IMG/VR virus record: IMGVR_UViG_3300020180_000475 | Span: 1 to 21,684 of that record | Source of the DNA: a virus | DNA: 21,684 bases | Strand: one strand, 5' to 3' | Shown: positions 1 through 9,276 of the stretch, piece after piece | Position numbering within the stretch: the stretch's first letter is position 1 | Layout of the letters: each line of letters starts with the position of its first letter | The notes under the pieces: generated by a model | What the model was told of the DNA's origin: nothing | Seen by the model: only the letters and a program-made list of their open reading frames with translations | Database searches by the model: none | Program-made: the position numbers and the translations under genes

Positions 1-269
1 GTAATATCTCATACAATCTTGGTGTTATTGGCATTAATAAAAGTCTTCCCACCAGTTATGGCATTGAGGTTGGGGGGACTTTTGGTTTTGGTGCATATGG
101 GATTGATTTGACAAAGCCAGAAGAAGCAGCCAAATATTTCCTTGTTAAGAAAGCTGGAGTTATTCCAGACTTAGCTAGGGCACTTACTGCAAGTGTTGCT
201 TTGACCCAGCAAGGGCTACGCAATACTATTGGGACCAGCCCTAATATTCCGTTTATGAGGAAGGAATAA
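1..269 (+). CDS. 3' end of an upstream gene, product not recognised (partial)
   Basis: The frame is open from position 3 to the TAA at 267-269, giving the last 88 residues of a protein whose start lies outside the window. The visible part is glycine-rich at first (GVIGINKSLP, GGTFGFGAYGIDL). It continues with a helical segment (KPEEAAKYFLVKKAGVIPDL) and ends in a basic tail (FMRKE). I do not recognise the family. The next gene begins 4 bases after this stop, and that gene's ribosome binding site (AGGAAGGA) lies inside the last codons, so the two are co-transcribed and probably coupled. Because the next gene encodes a giant probable virion protein, a structural or internal virion role is likely here too, but that is inference from position only. 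Confidence 0.75.
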   Translation, partial: NISYNLGVIGINKSLPTSYGIEVGGTFGFGAYGIDLTKPEEAAKYFLVKKAGVIPDLARALTASVALTQQGLRNTIGTSPNIPFMRKE

Positions 270-272
270 CTT

Positions 273-3200
273 ATGAGCGCCGCAGAATACAACAGTCTTA
301 ACAGCGCTATTGACAATCATAATCTCGCCAGCGGTGGCGAGAGTTGGTTTAAGAAGCGAGCAACCAGCATAGGGAATTTTGCTGGTGATGTCGGGGAAGC
401 AATAAGTAAGGGCGCACCGGCAGCAGTTGCTAGTGGAGTTATCTCTCTCTATAATGGCGCGGCATATATTGGTAAGAACTTCTTTGGCGCCGACATTGAG
501 GAAGTAAAGACGCTGGATGTACTGTCTGCGTATGATAGTGATCTTGGCAGATATTATGCTGAGAATCAAACCGGTGTTGACCTCGGCGGCTTTATTATTG
601 GCAGTATTGTTCCAGGGGTTGCTGGCATCAAAGCTTTGCGGCTGGCTCAGTCTGGCCGCCATAGTGAAGGCATTGGAGCTGCTACTAATCTCATGCGTTC
701 CAAGCAAGCAGAGTTTGCTGCAGAGGCTACTAAGGCCATTGAAGCTGGAACTCCTTTTAGCATGATAAGTGGTAACGCATTGAAGACTATTGGCTATGGC
801 GCGGGTGCACAAGCACTGGACGCCGCAGCGTTTGAAATTGCTGTTGCAGCAACTATGTTCCGTAATCCAACCATTGACGCTACGAGCCTAAAAAATGTAT
901 CTGAAAATATACTTATTGGTACACTGCTTGGTGGTGGTCTTGGTGGGGTTATCGAGGGCGCTACTCTCGCTTTTGGCTTAAAGAAAACACTTCGTAAAGT
1001 TAACGAAGCTGACTTGCCATTTCGTAACTTTGGAGAAATTGGAGATGGTGCTTCTCCGGATTTAAAGATCATTGCGTACAAAAAAGCAATGCTGGAAATG
1101 CCTAAGGTAGAAGCTGAGGTAGGTACTGCAACATACATTCGACAAACCAATATTCGAGAAGAATCTCAAACACAACTTGGCCTGTTAGTTGCAAAAGAAT
1201 TCAATGTGCTAGCTGGCGGAGACAACGCATTATCGTCACAATTTCTTGCTGGCTTTTTGACTACAAAGACTACGCAAGAAGCAGCGAACATGATGCTGGA
1301 TGTAAAGAAGCTAACAAGAATCGGCGCGCCAGATGCCCGTTCAGCATCTGAGACATTTACGTTTAACATGGGTGCGTCCAGTAATGAGTTTATAGAAGCT
1401 GCTTTCAGCAAGGATTTTACTAAAATATTGAAGCCCGGCGGAATTAACAAAAACGAAACTGGCTTTGTAATTGTTGGAGATGTTTCTAATCTTCGAGCTT
1501 CTGGGGCAAAGATTTTAAATCGTGAGACTCCGCGCGGCATAGAGGCTTATGAAGATAGTGTTGCTGCGTTTAAAGATGGAGTGGATATCTGGCGGAATCC
1601 CAATGGGACAATCGGCATTAATCCTAAGAGCAAGATTCTCAAAGTAGATTTGCAAGCAAGAAAACAAAACAATTTGATTGTAGACTTTGAGAAGGGGGGC
1701 GCAATTGTCGAGCGCGCTACTGCGGGCCTGGCTGACTTAGCCACAGCAAAAGAACCTTTGAAAGTCGTTGGCAATATTGTTGCTGCTGGAAGTCGCTTTC
1801 ATACGCAAATTGATGTTGCAGATATGACGTGGACACCGTTCAAAGGTACGGTGGAAGAAACACAAGCGCGGTATCTTTGGGCGCATGAGACTAAGAAGAG
1901 CATTGACAAATACACCATTGGAGAATATGATCTTCCTTTGTTGGAGAAGGCGGCCCGAGATGGTGCTTCTGAGATTACTATTCGTAGGGCAGATGGCCGG
2001 GTTATCAGTGCGCCAACAGGACAACGCTTGCATGAATATATTATCAAAAAGAAGTTGGAGCTAGCTGAGGATACCAAAGGATTTCCGTTGGAAGAAGTTG
2101 AGTATCGACTCAATGCAACGGATAAGTTTATCTTAGAGCAAGATACGAACGGGGTAGTGAAGTACGCTAGCGCGGAAGAAATAACTAGGCCGCGCTTTGC
2201 TAGCGTTGACTACGACCAAGGTACGAGTGCAGCAAAGACGTATGATACTTTTCGTGCTGAAGGAGAAGTACACTTTCAACGCAGAGTGCAGCTTATTCAA
2301 GAAATACATGAACAGAACTTTGCTCACTTCTTACATGACTTTGGCAGTGGGCTATTAGCCGCGTTCCCAGATTCTTTCAAGACTGCGGCCAAAGGTCCGT
2401 TGGGAGAAAATGCTGGTGCTGGCCCACTTACTTTCACTAACGGGGATTATGGTTCCTGGGTTGGAAAGGCACAGTTTATTGGCAGTCTAACTGCGCGGCT
2501 AACAACGAGCATGCAAACGGAAAGCACTCGCATACTGAATGCTGCCGCACAGAAACTTCTTGCAACTCCAATGCTAGGCGCTGAATTTGATATTGTCAAC
2601 AATCGTTTGCGTCAGTTTGATGATAGCATGGTCTGGCATCCTATTGCGATGGGGGCGGGCGGAGAGCGCTATTTGATTGCTAAGAAGGATTTGGAGTTTG
2701 CGATAGAAGGTAAGAGAGTAGATAACATTCCTGTTAGCAAGGCAGTTGCTGAGATGTTTGAAGCGCATAGAGTTATTAATGGAAAGCGCTCTCCACATAT
2801 TGCCGCAATGCGTAATGACGCTGGCTTGAGTGATCGCTATGATCCAAGTGTAATCTACCCAATCCCTGTTGATACCAGAAACTATCGACACTTCGTTATT
2901 GTGCGCGCATTAGATGGTGGCATTGAAGGTCCGAAGCAATCCATCATTGCCGCTCGCGATGAAGAGAAACTTCGTGAGTTGATTAGCCGTGTGGATCGCA
3001 GCACACATCAAGTTATTAACAAGGATGGAAGTAAACTCTATCACCAAGCAATGGGAGACTTTGATGCCAAGCTGGGTTTTGACGATGTGCTTATTGACAG
3101 TGAACTTAAAAGAAAAGGAGTTGCCAGTGAATTTATTCCGTCCGCAGATGGAAAGCAAGCAGTCGATGAATTTCTTTCGTGGCATCTTCGAGAAGATGAG

Positions 3201-5231
3201 AAGCTTGCAAGAAGCATGGTTGCACATAAGTATAGTCAAGACTTTGAAGAGTTAAGAAGAATCGGAGAACAGACTAGCGGCGTTAGTACGTCAATGTACG
3301 GAACCATCAACGCATATCTTCGTGATACGGTTAAAAATAACTACACGGATATTATCAAGACTAGTTTGAACATCAGCCGCATAAGTGAATTCCAGCGCTG
3401 GTCAGACTTTAATAATCTTGTGCGCGGATATGTAGAAGCTCCGGTTAACAAGCTTATAGATCTTTTTAGCAAGACACAAGCGCCTACACAAGCGTTTGTT
3501 GATAGTGTAAATAAGATTGGACGTGAGACTGGAATGGGCGCGGTATATAAAGACATTGCCGATGCCATGATTGCTAACAATGCTATTGCGCCCAAGCCTT
3601 GGATGCCAAAAATTATTGCGCAAACACATGCTGTTATGGCCGGCGCTATCTTGCAACTGGATTTCTTTAACGCAATTAACAACGTGATCGGAACGCCAAT
3701 TCTTTTGTCCGCCGAAATGTCTAGCCTTAGAAAGGCCATTGCGGCGGGAGATAGCTCAACAGCTGGAAAGTTAGCAGCATTGACAAATACAGAAGTGCCG
3801 GGCCAAGGGTTTTCTATCCCCAGTACTTCTAAGCTTATGCACATCGCTACGCAAAACATGGCAAAAGCTATGGGCGGTGAGACAATTCATCTCGATCGAT
3901 ATAACCGTATTGGCAGTGTGATGGATACCATTACACAACAACGGGAACTGTTCAAGGATCTAACACACGACTTTGGAACCTTGACGGAAGCACAAGCTAC
4001 AAGCAAGCTTGGAAAAGCCTGGGAAAAGTCTAAGGCATTAACTGATTCTGCGTATGAGAAGGGGCGCAAGATCACTGGCAACACATTGTCAGAGCAAGCA
4101 ACGCGGTTCATTACTAGCGATGTAATGCGGCAAGTTACAGACCTTGCAGTTGAAGGTGGTTTGATGTCTGTAAAAGAGGCGGATGAATACATCTCTATTT
4201 TTGTTAATCGAGTGCAAGGAAACTATATTGCATCTCAACGTCCGATTGCGTTCCAAGGAGTTGTGGGGCAGGCTATTAGTTTGTTCCAGACTTATCAATT
4301 CAACTTGATGCAGCAGTTGTTTCGGTACGTTGGAGATGGAGATAAAAAGTCTGTAGCTACATTGCTTGGATTGCAAGGATCGATCTATGGACTGCAAGGG
4401 ATGCCGGCGTTTAACTTCCTTAATACACACATTGTAGGCAACGCTGCGGGTAACACTGAGCACAAGGATTTGTACAATGCTGCCTATAGCACTGCTGGTA
4501 AGACGATGGGGGATTGGCTGCTGTATGGACTTGGGTCTAATGCGCTAAGCGTTATTGACCCATCCATGAAGGTTAACATCTATAGTCGTGGAGATATTAA
4601 CCCTCGGCAACTTACGGTGTTGCCAACTACGCTGGCGGATATTCCAGCTATTTCGGCTACTACTCGATTCGTTGCCAATCTTTATGACGTGTCAAAGAAA
4701 CTTATCAAGGGCGCAGATCTCTGGCCGACACTGTCACAAGGTTTGGAACACAATGCTTTGTCTCGCCCGCTTACTGGCATTGCGCAAGTTATGCAGGGGT
4801 ATACAACTACCAGTCAAGGATCATTGTTGAGCAATAGTCAAGACTTCTATCGCATAGCAACGCTTAGCCGTGTGCTTGGTGGTAAACCGTTTGACGAAGC
4901 TATTGCATTGGATGCTCTGTATCGTATCAATGCATACAGAGCTAAAGACTTAAATCAGATTCGAGGACTGGGCGAAGTTATTAAAACTACCCTGGTTGCT
5001 GGCGGGAATCCTTCGCAGGAACAGATACATGAGTTCCAAGCATCTTACGTTAAGGCAGGTGGGAAACAAGAAAGCTTTAATCGGTATATGACGGGGCTAA
5101 TGACAAGCGCTAATCAATCGCAAGTTAACAAGCTAGCACAGAATATCAATAGCCCCTTTAGTCAACAGATGCAGACTATCATGGGCGGGGTACCTTTGCG
5201 TGATTTTATGAATACTCCCGCAACAGACTGA
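273..5231 (+). CDS. Giant 1652-residue probable internal virion / DNA-ejection protein
   Basis: Start ATG 273 follows AGGAAGGA at a good distance. There is no signal peptide. The first 240 residues are rich in Ala and Gly and hold hydrophobic stretches near 103-125 (GGFIIGSIVPGVAGIKAL), 183-196 and 212-235 (ILIGTLLGGGLGGVIEGA), which could enter a membrane. The middle is long, mixed alpha/beta and charged. The last 400 residues contain QRPIAFQGVVGQAISLFQTY and a further hydrophobic helix. This resembles, from memory, regions of large phage proteins carried in the virion and injected with DNA (internal virion or 'polyvalent' proteins). No RNA polymerase, peptidase or lysozyme motif was found by eye. 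Its size, its plus-strand position downstream of another probable structural gene, and its Ala/Gly-rich hydrophobic N-terminus support a virion role. Its stop overlaps the end of the convergent minus-strand gene by 26 bp. The coding call is certain; the function is inference. Confidence 0.9.
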   Translation: MSAAEYNSLNSAIDNHNLASGGESWFKKRATSIGNFAGDVGEAISKGAPAAVASGVISLYNGAAYIGKNFFGADIEEVKTLDVLSAYDSDLGRYYAENQTGVDLGGFIIGSIVPGVAGIKALRLAQSGRHSEGIGAATNLMRSKQAEFAAEATKAIEAGTPFSMISGNALKTIGYGAGAQALDAAAFEIAVAATMFRNPTIDATSLKNVSENILIGTLLGGGLGGVIEGATLAFGLKKTLRKVNEADLPFRNFGEIGDGASPDLKIIAYKKAMLEMPKVEAEVGTATYIRQTNIREESQTQLGLLVAKEFNVLAGGDNALSSQFLAGFLTTKTTQEAANMMLDVKKLTRIGAPDARSASETFTFNMGASSNEFIEAAFSKDFTKILKPGGINKNETGFVIVGDVSNLRASGAKILNRETPRGIEAYEDSVAAFKDGVDIWRNPNGTIGINPKSKILKVDLQARKQNNLIVDFEKGGAIVERATAGLADLATAKEPLKVVGNIVAAGSRFHTQIDVADMTWTPFKGTVEETQARYLWAHETKKSIDKYTIGEYDLPLLEKAARDGASEITIRRADGRVISAPTGQRLHEYIIKKKLELAEDTKGFPLEEVEYRLNATDKFILEQDTNGVVKYASAEEITRPRFASVDYDQGTSAAKTYDTFRAEGEVHFQRRVQLIQEIHEQNFAHFLHDFGSGLLAAFPDSFKTAAKGPLGENAGAGPLTFTNGDYGSWVGKAQFIGSLTARLTTSMQTESTRILNAAAQKLLATPMLGAEFDIVNNRLRQFDDSMVWHPIAMGAGGERYLIAKKDLEFAIEGKRVDNIPVSKAVAEMFEAHRVINGKRSPHIAAMRNDAGLSDRYDPSVIYPIPVDTRNYRHFVIVRALDGGIEGPKQSIIAARDEEKLRELISRVDRSTHQVINKDGSKLYHQAMGDFDAKLGFDDVLIDSELKRKGVASEFIPSADGKQAVDEFLSWHLREDEKLARSMVAHKYSQDFEELRRIGEQTSGVSTSMYGTINAYLRDTVKNNYTDIIKTSLNISRISEFQRWSDFNNLVRGYVEAPVNKLIDLFSKTQAPTQAFVDSVNKIGRETGMGAVYKDIADAMIANNAIAPKPWMPKIIAQTHAVMAGAILQLDFFNAINNVIGTPILLSAEMSSLRKAIAAGDSSTAGKLAALTNTEVPGQGFSIPSTSKLMHIATQNMAKAMGGETIHLDRYNRIGSVMDTITQQRELFKDLTHDFGTLTEAQATSKLGKAWEKSKALTDSAYEKGRKITGNTLSEQATRFITSDVMRQVTDLAVEGGLMSVKEADEYISIFVNRVQGNYIASQRPIAFQGVVGQAISLFQTYQFNLMQQLFRYVGDGDKKSVATLLGLQGSIYGLQGMPAFNFLNTHIVGNAAGNTEHKDLYNAAYSTAGKTMGDWLLYGLGSNALSVIDPSMKVNIYSRGDINPRQLTVLPTTLADIPAISATTRFVANLYDVSKKLIKGADLWPTLSQGLEHNALSRPLTGIAQVMQGYTTTSQGSLLSNSQDFYRIATLSRVLGGKPFDEAIALDALYRINAYRAKDLNQIRGLGEVIKTTLVAGGNPSQEQIHEFQASYVKAGGKQESFNRYMTGLMTSANQSQVNKLAQNINSPFSQQMQTIMGGVPLRDFMNTPATD

Positions 5232-6483
5232 AGTTAGTATGCGCAGTGTTGAAGTTAAGCCGGGGCCGAATTGGTAGAAAGCCTTGGCCCTTGATAAACT
5301 GTACCTTGTGTGCAGATAGCAGTCCAGCCATAATTTCCCCTAAATGAGTCAGCTTCTCTAGGTCACGACTAACAAGTGGCCAGAGATGCGTCTCAATCTG
5401 CATGGGCGTTTCCGCCCGATCTAGTGCGTCCAGTATCTTCGTAGTAACATCGCTATTCCTCGCCTTACCAAATTCCCCCAATGCTTTCGGCATATAGAAC
5501 TCTGCCATTGTTAATATGCTGTTAGCGTATATTACACAATCGGAATTGATTTCTAAACTACCAGCACTAGCAGCGCAGACTATACAAAGTTTAAGGAGGT
5601 GAGTAAACCGTCTGCTATTATAGTGTTTAAATCTAATGTCCTTGAGGTCTGTTGGCTCTCGGTAGATATCCCCGAGTATGCTTCTTGCTTCTGTTGTGAG
5701 AGTAACTTCTCCAGCGAGTGTTGCGCGTATGGATGTAAGGCCAGCGACGATTGAATCTCTATCTTCAGTTGCAAGTGATGTTGGGAAGGGAATTCTTTTC
5801 CCACTTGGTTCAGAAAAGATAAGAAGGAGTCTGGAGAAGAATCCTTGTCCAATAACTTCAGGAGGGAACGCCATGCTGATACCAGTCGGTGTGTTACCGC
5901 CGAGAATGTTAATTGTGGGGTTTGGAATTCGGATACTTTTTCCAGTCTTAATTCTATTCCGATACATACCCCCGTAGTCCCAGAGGTTTGTAAGTAGATC
6001 GACGAACTCAACGTTGCCATGTCCAAGGAAGGCGTTGAACTCATCTGCGCATATAAGACAGTCAGAGGTTGCATTTATATCATCCTGGTCAGCATAAATC
6101 GAGGCAATAAACTCTTTGCCGCCCATATCACTAGGTATGTCCAAGATGCCATCTTCATCAAGCTTATCAAATCCTGTTTGTAAGTCAAGAAGAAACTTCT
6201 CTTTACTGCTTTTGTCTGCCGCAATTTTTTCATATCCGCTCAGTTGCAAGAAAGCTTTGCTATGCTTGATCGCAGTAGACTTCCTAGTGCCTGGATCCCC
6301 TACCAACATCACATACATGTTAGGGTAAATGTTATCTTGGCCAAAAGGTAAGTATACATTGCGTGCAAGAAGCGAAGCAATTGTTGTAAGTATTGACCAT
6401 CTGTGAAAGATGATCGGCGTCTCCGTATCAGCCTTGATATCTAAATACTGCTCAATCAAGCTATTTGCGGGGGTAAATAGCAA
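5206..6483 (-). CDS. DUF3987-like AAA+ ATPase, probable replicative helicase (TTG start)
   Basis: A 425-residue ATPase. Walker A is GDPGTRKS (G62 to S69, lysine K68). Walker B is CLICADEFNAF (D147, E148). A sensor-like asparagine sits in INILGGNTPT (N197), and a probable arginine finger in GFFSRLLLIF (R218). This order fits the DUF3987/VirE-like helicase domain that phages and plasmids often fuse to a primase. Here no primase domain precedes it, so the protein would only unwind DNA or load other factors. The start is TTG at 6483, supported by GGAGAG ending 5 bases upstream, inside the polymerase gene. The two genes overlap by 23 bp and are probably coupled. It is the last gene of the minus-strand block, and its 3' end runs 26 bp into the convergent virion gene. 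A TTG at 6459 is an alternative start. Confidence 0.85.
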   Translation of the reverse strand: MLFTPANSLIEQYLDIKADTETPIIFHRWSILTTIASLLARNVYLPFGQDNIYPNMYVMLVGDPGTRKSTAIKHSKAFLQLSGYEKIAADKSSKEKFLLDLQTGFDKLDEDGILDIPSDMGGKEFIASIYADQDDINATSDCLICADEFNAFLGHGNVEFVDLLTNLWDYGGMYRNRIKTGKSIRIPNPTINILGGNTPTGISMAFPPEVIGQGFFSRLLLIFSEPSGKRIPFPTSLATEDRDSIVAGLTSIRATLAGEVTLTTEARSILGDIYREPTDLKDIRFKHYNSRRFTHLLKLCIVCAASAGSLEINSDCVIYANSILTMAEFYMPKALGEFGKARNSDVTTKILDALDRAETPMQIETHLWPLVSRDLEKLTHLGEIMAGLLSAHKVQFIKGQGFLPIRPRLNFNTAHTNFSLLREYS

Positions 6484-8764
6484 GATCTCTCTCCGGTGCA
6501 GGTTTCATCTCAGACCAGCGGCTGCCAATCTTGAGTGCCATGGGGATCTTCAGTACTCTTTCAATACCCCGGTAATCTTTGACTGGCACTGAGAGTGTTG
6601 CCAGATCAACTACGCGCCAAGCTAGATCCATTCTATTAGCAAGAAACATAAAAAATATGCTATCGTGGATTTGTCCTTTTAATCGAAATGAAAGTGGGTT
6701 TGTATGTTGTATATTCCAGTATGTTGCTTTGAGGCCACGGTTGAGGATACCGACGGAAAGATTCTGAGGCCCATGCGCCACGTATTGGTTGAGATCAAGC
6801 TTGTTACCTTTCGGGTTCCCAAAGCAATAACGTGTCCACCCAAGGGGAGATATAAGTAAATGGGTAAGCCCAATGACATTCTTAATATGCGTATACCAGC
6901 CCCCTTTAACCTCCGGATATGCTTTTTCATATGTGCTTAAAAGATATTCTGCCACCATCTTCATGCTAAAGAATTCAGGCAAGCCTAACAATTTCTTGGC
7001 GCGAAGGATGTTAATCTCACCCATAGTATCAATGAGCACATTGGCGCCCATGTTATAGTTACTACCATGATTAACTCGCTTTGCCAGATCCCGAATATCT
7101 TTTGTTATTTCTGCGTATAGTACACCAAAAAACCTTTCTGCATTGAGCTTATGGTAATCAAGGGTGGATTCCACTGTAGCGATAAGATTCTTATCCCCAG
7201 ACAAATATCCAACTGCCCTAGCCTCCGCTTGCTCTCCATCGGCCTCTCCAAATAACCAGACTTGGCCGCTGCGGTGTATTCTTTTATCAGGAACATACAT
7301 TGATTTAACGTTATCGGGTTGATTTTGTATCTGAGAGCCTGACCAGGACGCTCCTTCAGAACATGAAAACCTACCGCTGTCGGTACCATCAGGGTTGAGG
7401 GCATAAAACACCCTGCCATCAACAACCAAAGGTCTCTGCCCTTTAGTACGTTTGTTATCTGGCTTAAGATATGTACTGATAACTTTTCTGTCCGCACGTT
7501 GCCCTTCTATCTCTCGCTTGAAGCGAGCATTAAGTGGGTGCATGTTAGCCCATCTTGACAAGGATTTTTCATCGGTACTTGTAACTTGCAACATACCGAA
7601 ACAACGCATTAGGTTTGCAACGTGAATGGGGCTGTTGCTATTAAACCCAGCGCCGAACCAAGATTCAAGTTGAACTTGTCTAGCATCTATTCGTTGCTGA
7701 TAGTATTGAACTAAGCGAGTACGTTCATCCCTATCTATCTCTAGCCCTTCTGTATTCATTGCCAAGATTGGCACCCAAAGTGGAAACTTCTCTACGAAGT
7801 TAGCCTTAGCCCAAGCGGGCATTTGTGCCACAAGGTTAAGGCATCCGACTACAGTTGCCCAGCCATCACGAGCGTTATACTCAAAGAGATTATCATCACC
7901 ACCAAATCTGGATTGATCTTTCCAATAATGAACATCTTTAATTGTAAAAGCGGCGATGAAGTCAAGTCGTTTAGGTAACTCTGAATACCAACTATGGAAT
8001 AAGGACTGAGTGTCAAAAAGATAGCTATGTACGGGAGCACCATAGCGCATGAGATGAAAAGAATCATAGAGTCCATTTTGCATTACTTTCGCCGTTGGAA
8101 GTCTGCAGAAACGCCGCAGCCAATATATCCAGTATACAGGGTCACTGCTGCGGTGTATCGGAATAACGACAGTGTGCGAAAGTAACTTCCCGTCGCTAAG
8201 CCAAAGCCCAGAAAAACAGCAACATTCAATGATGGTATGCTTGTTGAGGTAACTCCCATCCAGATTATATGTCTCGAACGAGTAAGTTTCAATGTCCACA
8301 CCCGTGAGAATCGCACTACGAAATTTATCATACCAGTTCTCCGCAGTAGAAGGAGTTAACAACTCCCATGTAAACTCTGGACTGAGCGGCCAGCTATCCG
8401 GGGCCGTAAACTTGCTGACAAAATGCTTAGCTATGAACTCACCATATGGCACTGAATACATCTGCCGCAGCGGGTTCATAGCTAAGATCTCAAGATCTCC
8501 ACGTTTCCAGCAAGAGCCATTCCAATTATCAATGCTCTGCTTTATAGGAAAATCTATCAGTTGATTGAGTACTACTTCGTTGGTGGTAATCAGATGTGTG
8601 AACTTATGTGCTTTGCAATACTGCGCCCACTCCGCCCCATTCTCACCGTTAACTAACACAGCTTTGGCGTTATGTCCACGTAGCAATGATGTAAGCTTTC
8701 CGATATACGGAGTATCATCAGGAGTTAATGCAATGAGAATATTACGGGGCGGAGTAGTTGTCAT
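6461..8764 (-). CDS. Family A DNA polymerase with 3'-5' exonuclease domain
   Basis: A 767-residue DNA polymerase of the Pol I/T7 type that copies the phage genome. The proofreading domain keeps all DEDDy residues: D157 and E159 (GVDIET), N230 and D234 (QNGLYD), Y296 and D300 (YNARD). The polymerase domain has TDSGRFS near 461, motif A EADGEQAEAR (D509, E514), motif B RDLAKRVNHGSNY (R558, K562, H566, Y570) and motif C QIHDS (H700, D701). No 5' nuclease domain is present, as in T7. The residue matching E. coli F762 or T7 Y526 is His566, which is unusual. The start is ATG 8764, because its TGATG overlap with the stop of the 51-residue gene upstream is typical coupling. A GTG at 8851 would give 29 extra residues lying wholly inside that upstream gene. 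The next gene overlaps by 23 bp. Confidence 0.95.
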   Translation of the reverse strand: MTTTPPRNILIALTPDDTPYIGKLTSLLRGHNAKAVLVNGENGAEWAQYCKAHKFTHLITTNEVVLNQLIDFPIKQSIDNWNGSCWKRGDLEILAMNPLRQMYSVPYGEFIAKHFVSKFTAPDSWPLSPEFTWELLTPSTAENWYDKFRSAILTGVDIETYSFETYNLDGSYLNKHTIIECCCFSGLWLSDGKLLSHTVVIPIHRSSDPVYWIYWLRRFCRLPTAKVMQNGLYDSFHLMRYGAPVHSYLFDTQSLFHSWYSELPKRLDFIAAFTIKDVHYWKDQSRFGGDDNLFEYNARDGWATVVGCLNLVAQMPAWAKANFVEKFPLWVPILAMNTEGLEIDRDERTRLVQYYQQRIDARQVQLESWFGAGFNSNSPIHVANLMRCFGMLQVTSTDEKSLSRWANMHPLNARFKREIEGQRADRKVISTYLKPDNKRTKGQRPLVVDGRVFYALNPDGTDSGRFSCSEGASWSGSQIQNQPDNVKSMYVPDKRIHRSGQVWLFGEADGEQAEARAVGYLSGDKNLIATVESTLDYHKLNAERFFGVLYAEITKDIRDLAKRVNHGSNYNMGANVLIDTMGEINILRAKKLLGLPEFFSMKMVAEYLLSTYEKAYPEVKGGWYTHIKNVIGLTHLLISPLGWTRYCFGNPKGNKLDLNQYVAHGPQNLSVGILNRGLKATYWNIQHTNPLSFRLKGQIHDSIFFMFLANRMDLAWRVVDLATLSVPVKDYRGIERVLKIPMALKIGSRWSEMKPAPERDLAIYPRK

Positions 8765-8919
8765 CAGAAGCGCAGTGTAAAGCGAAACACAGCCACAATG
8801 AGGCCAAGAGCTACGAACGTAAGAGTGCCCGTAGCTAGAATCATAAGACACATCATGCAGACATCCCAGATTGCAGCCAGATATTGTCTGCGACGCTCTG
8901 GCGTGAGAGGGTTATGCAT
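8764..8919 (-). CDS. Small single-pass membrane protein, 51 residues
   Basis: A short gene missed by the usual length cut-off. ATG at 8919, TGA at 8766-8764. The N-terminus is hydrophilic and basic (MHNPLTPERRRQY, residues 1-13). It is followed by one long hydrophobic segment, roughly residues 21-45 (CMMCLMILATGTLTFVALGL and on), and a short basic end (FRFTLRF). Basic residues on both sides make the orientation uncertain. Its start overlaps the end of the 108-residue gene by 8 bp, and its stop shares one base with the polymerase ATG (TGATG). It therefore exactly fills the space between two real genes, which is strong support for a gene. No clear ribosome binding site is seen, so translation probably depends on coupling. 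It could anchor the replication machinery to the membrane or be an unrelated membrane effector; function unknown. Confidence 0.75.
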   Translation of the reverse strand: MHNPLTPERRRQYLAAIWDVCMMCLMILATGTLTFVALGLIVAVFRFTLRF

Positions 8920-9238
8920 TGTTGGTAACGCTGGTTGTTTCACGACAATAAAGCATCAGCGCAATAATGGCCAGGTCCAAATTATCTTTGGAAGAGCTAT
9001 GTGCTGACGAGAAATTATCTATCAGTTCATTCCGAAGCTTCTCCCTGGGAACCAGCTCAGGATTATACCAGCCGTGCCTTCCTTTCTTGATGTTCTCACG
9101 CATGCGTCGTGTTATTTCAACGTTCGCACGCCGCAACAACATATACAAAGCATGCAATTCGATATCCTCTATAAGACTAACGGGCTCGTTAAACTTCGCT
9201 ATACTTTCTGTGGATCTACTTTCTGCGTGATTCATCAT
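8912..9238 (-). CDS. Hypothetical 108-residue helical protein
   Basis: ATG 9238, with a second ATG three bases further on at 9235. AGGAG at 9243-9247 suits either, with 4 or 7 bases of spacing. The protein is helical and charged, with MRENIKKGRHGWYNPELVP in the middle and a C-terminal helix containing DNLDLAIIALMLYCRE. The pattern of a GW motif, then a short loop, then a D-x-A-hydrophobic-ML-x-x-R helix recalls small phage proteins distantly related to MazG-type or dNTP pyrophosphohydrolases, but the acidic metal-binding cluster of MazG is not obvious, so I leave the function open. It is the first gene after the terminator at 9277-9312 and overlaps the next gene by 8 bp. Confidence 0.8.
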   Translation of the reverse strand: MMNHAESRSTESIAKFNEPVSLIEDIELHALYMLLRRANVEITRRMRENIKKGRHGWYNPELVPREKLRNELIDNFSSAHSSSKDNLDLAIIALMLYCRETTSVTNNA

Positions 9239-9276
9239 AGCACTCCTGGTTGAGTTATTACTGCGAGGTGTAGCAT

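Noticed and set aside
3341-3859. Minus-strand open frame of 172 residues inside the giant virion gene
   Set aside because: Cysteine- and leucine-rich antisense shadow of a clearly coding plus-strand gene; no ribosome site.
273-5231. Virion-packaged RNA polymerase like that of phage N4
   Set aside because: Despite the size, no single-subunit RNA polymerase catalytic motifs could be seen, and the protein is about half the N4 length.
5580-6074. Second minus-strand frame of 164 residues inside the DUF3987-like gene
   Set aside because: It overlaps the frame carrying Walker A and B motifs and shows serine/leucine-rich shadow composition.
8765-8851. Longer polymerase from GTG 8851 (29 extra residues)
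   Set aside because: The extra part lies wholly over a 51-residue membrane-protein frame that overlaps neatly with both neighbours. ATG 8764 with a TGATG overlap is a better start.
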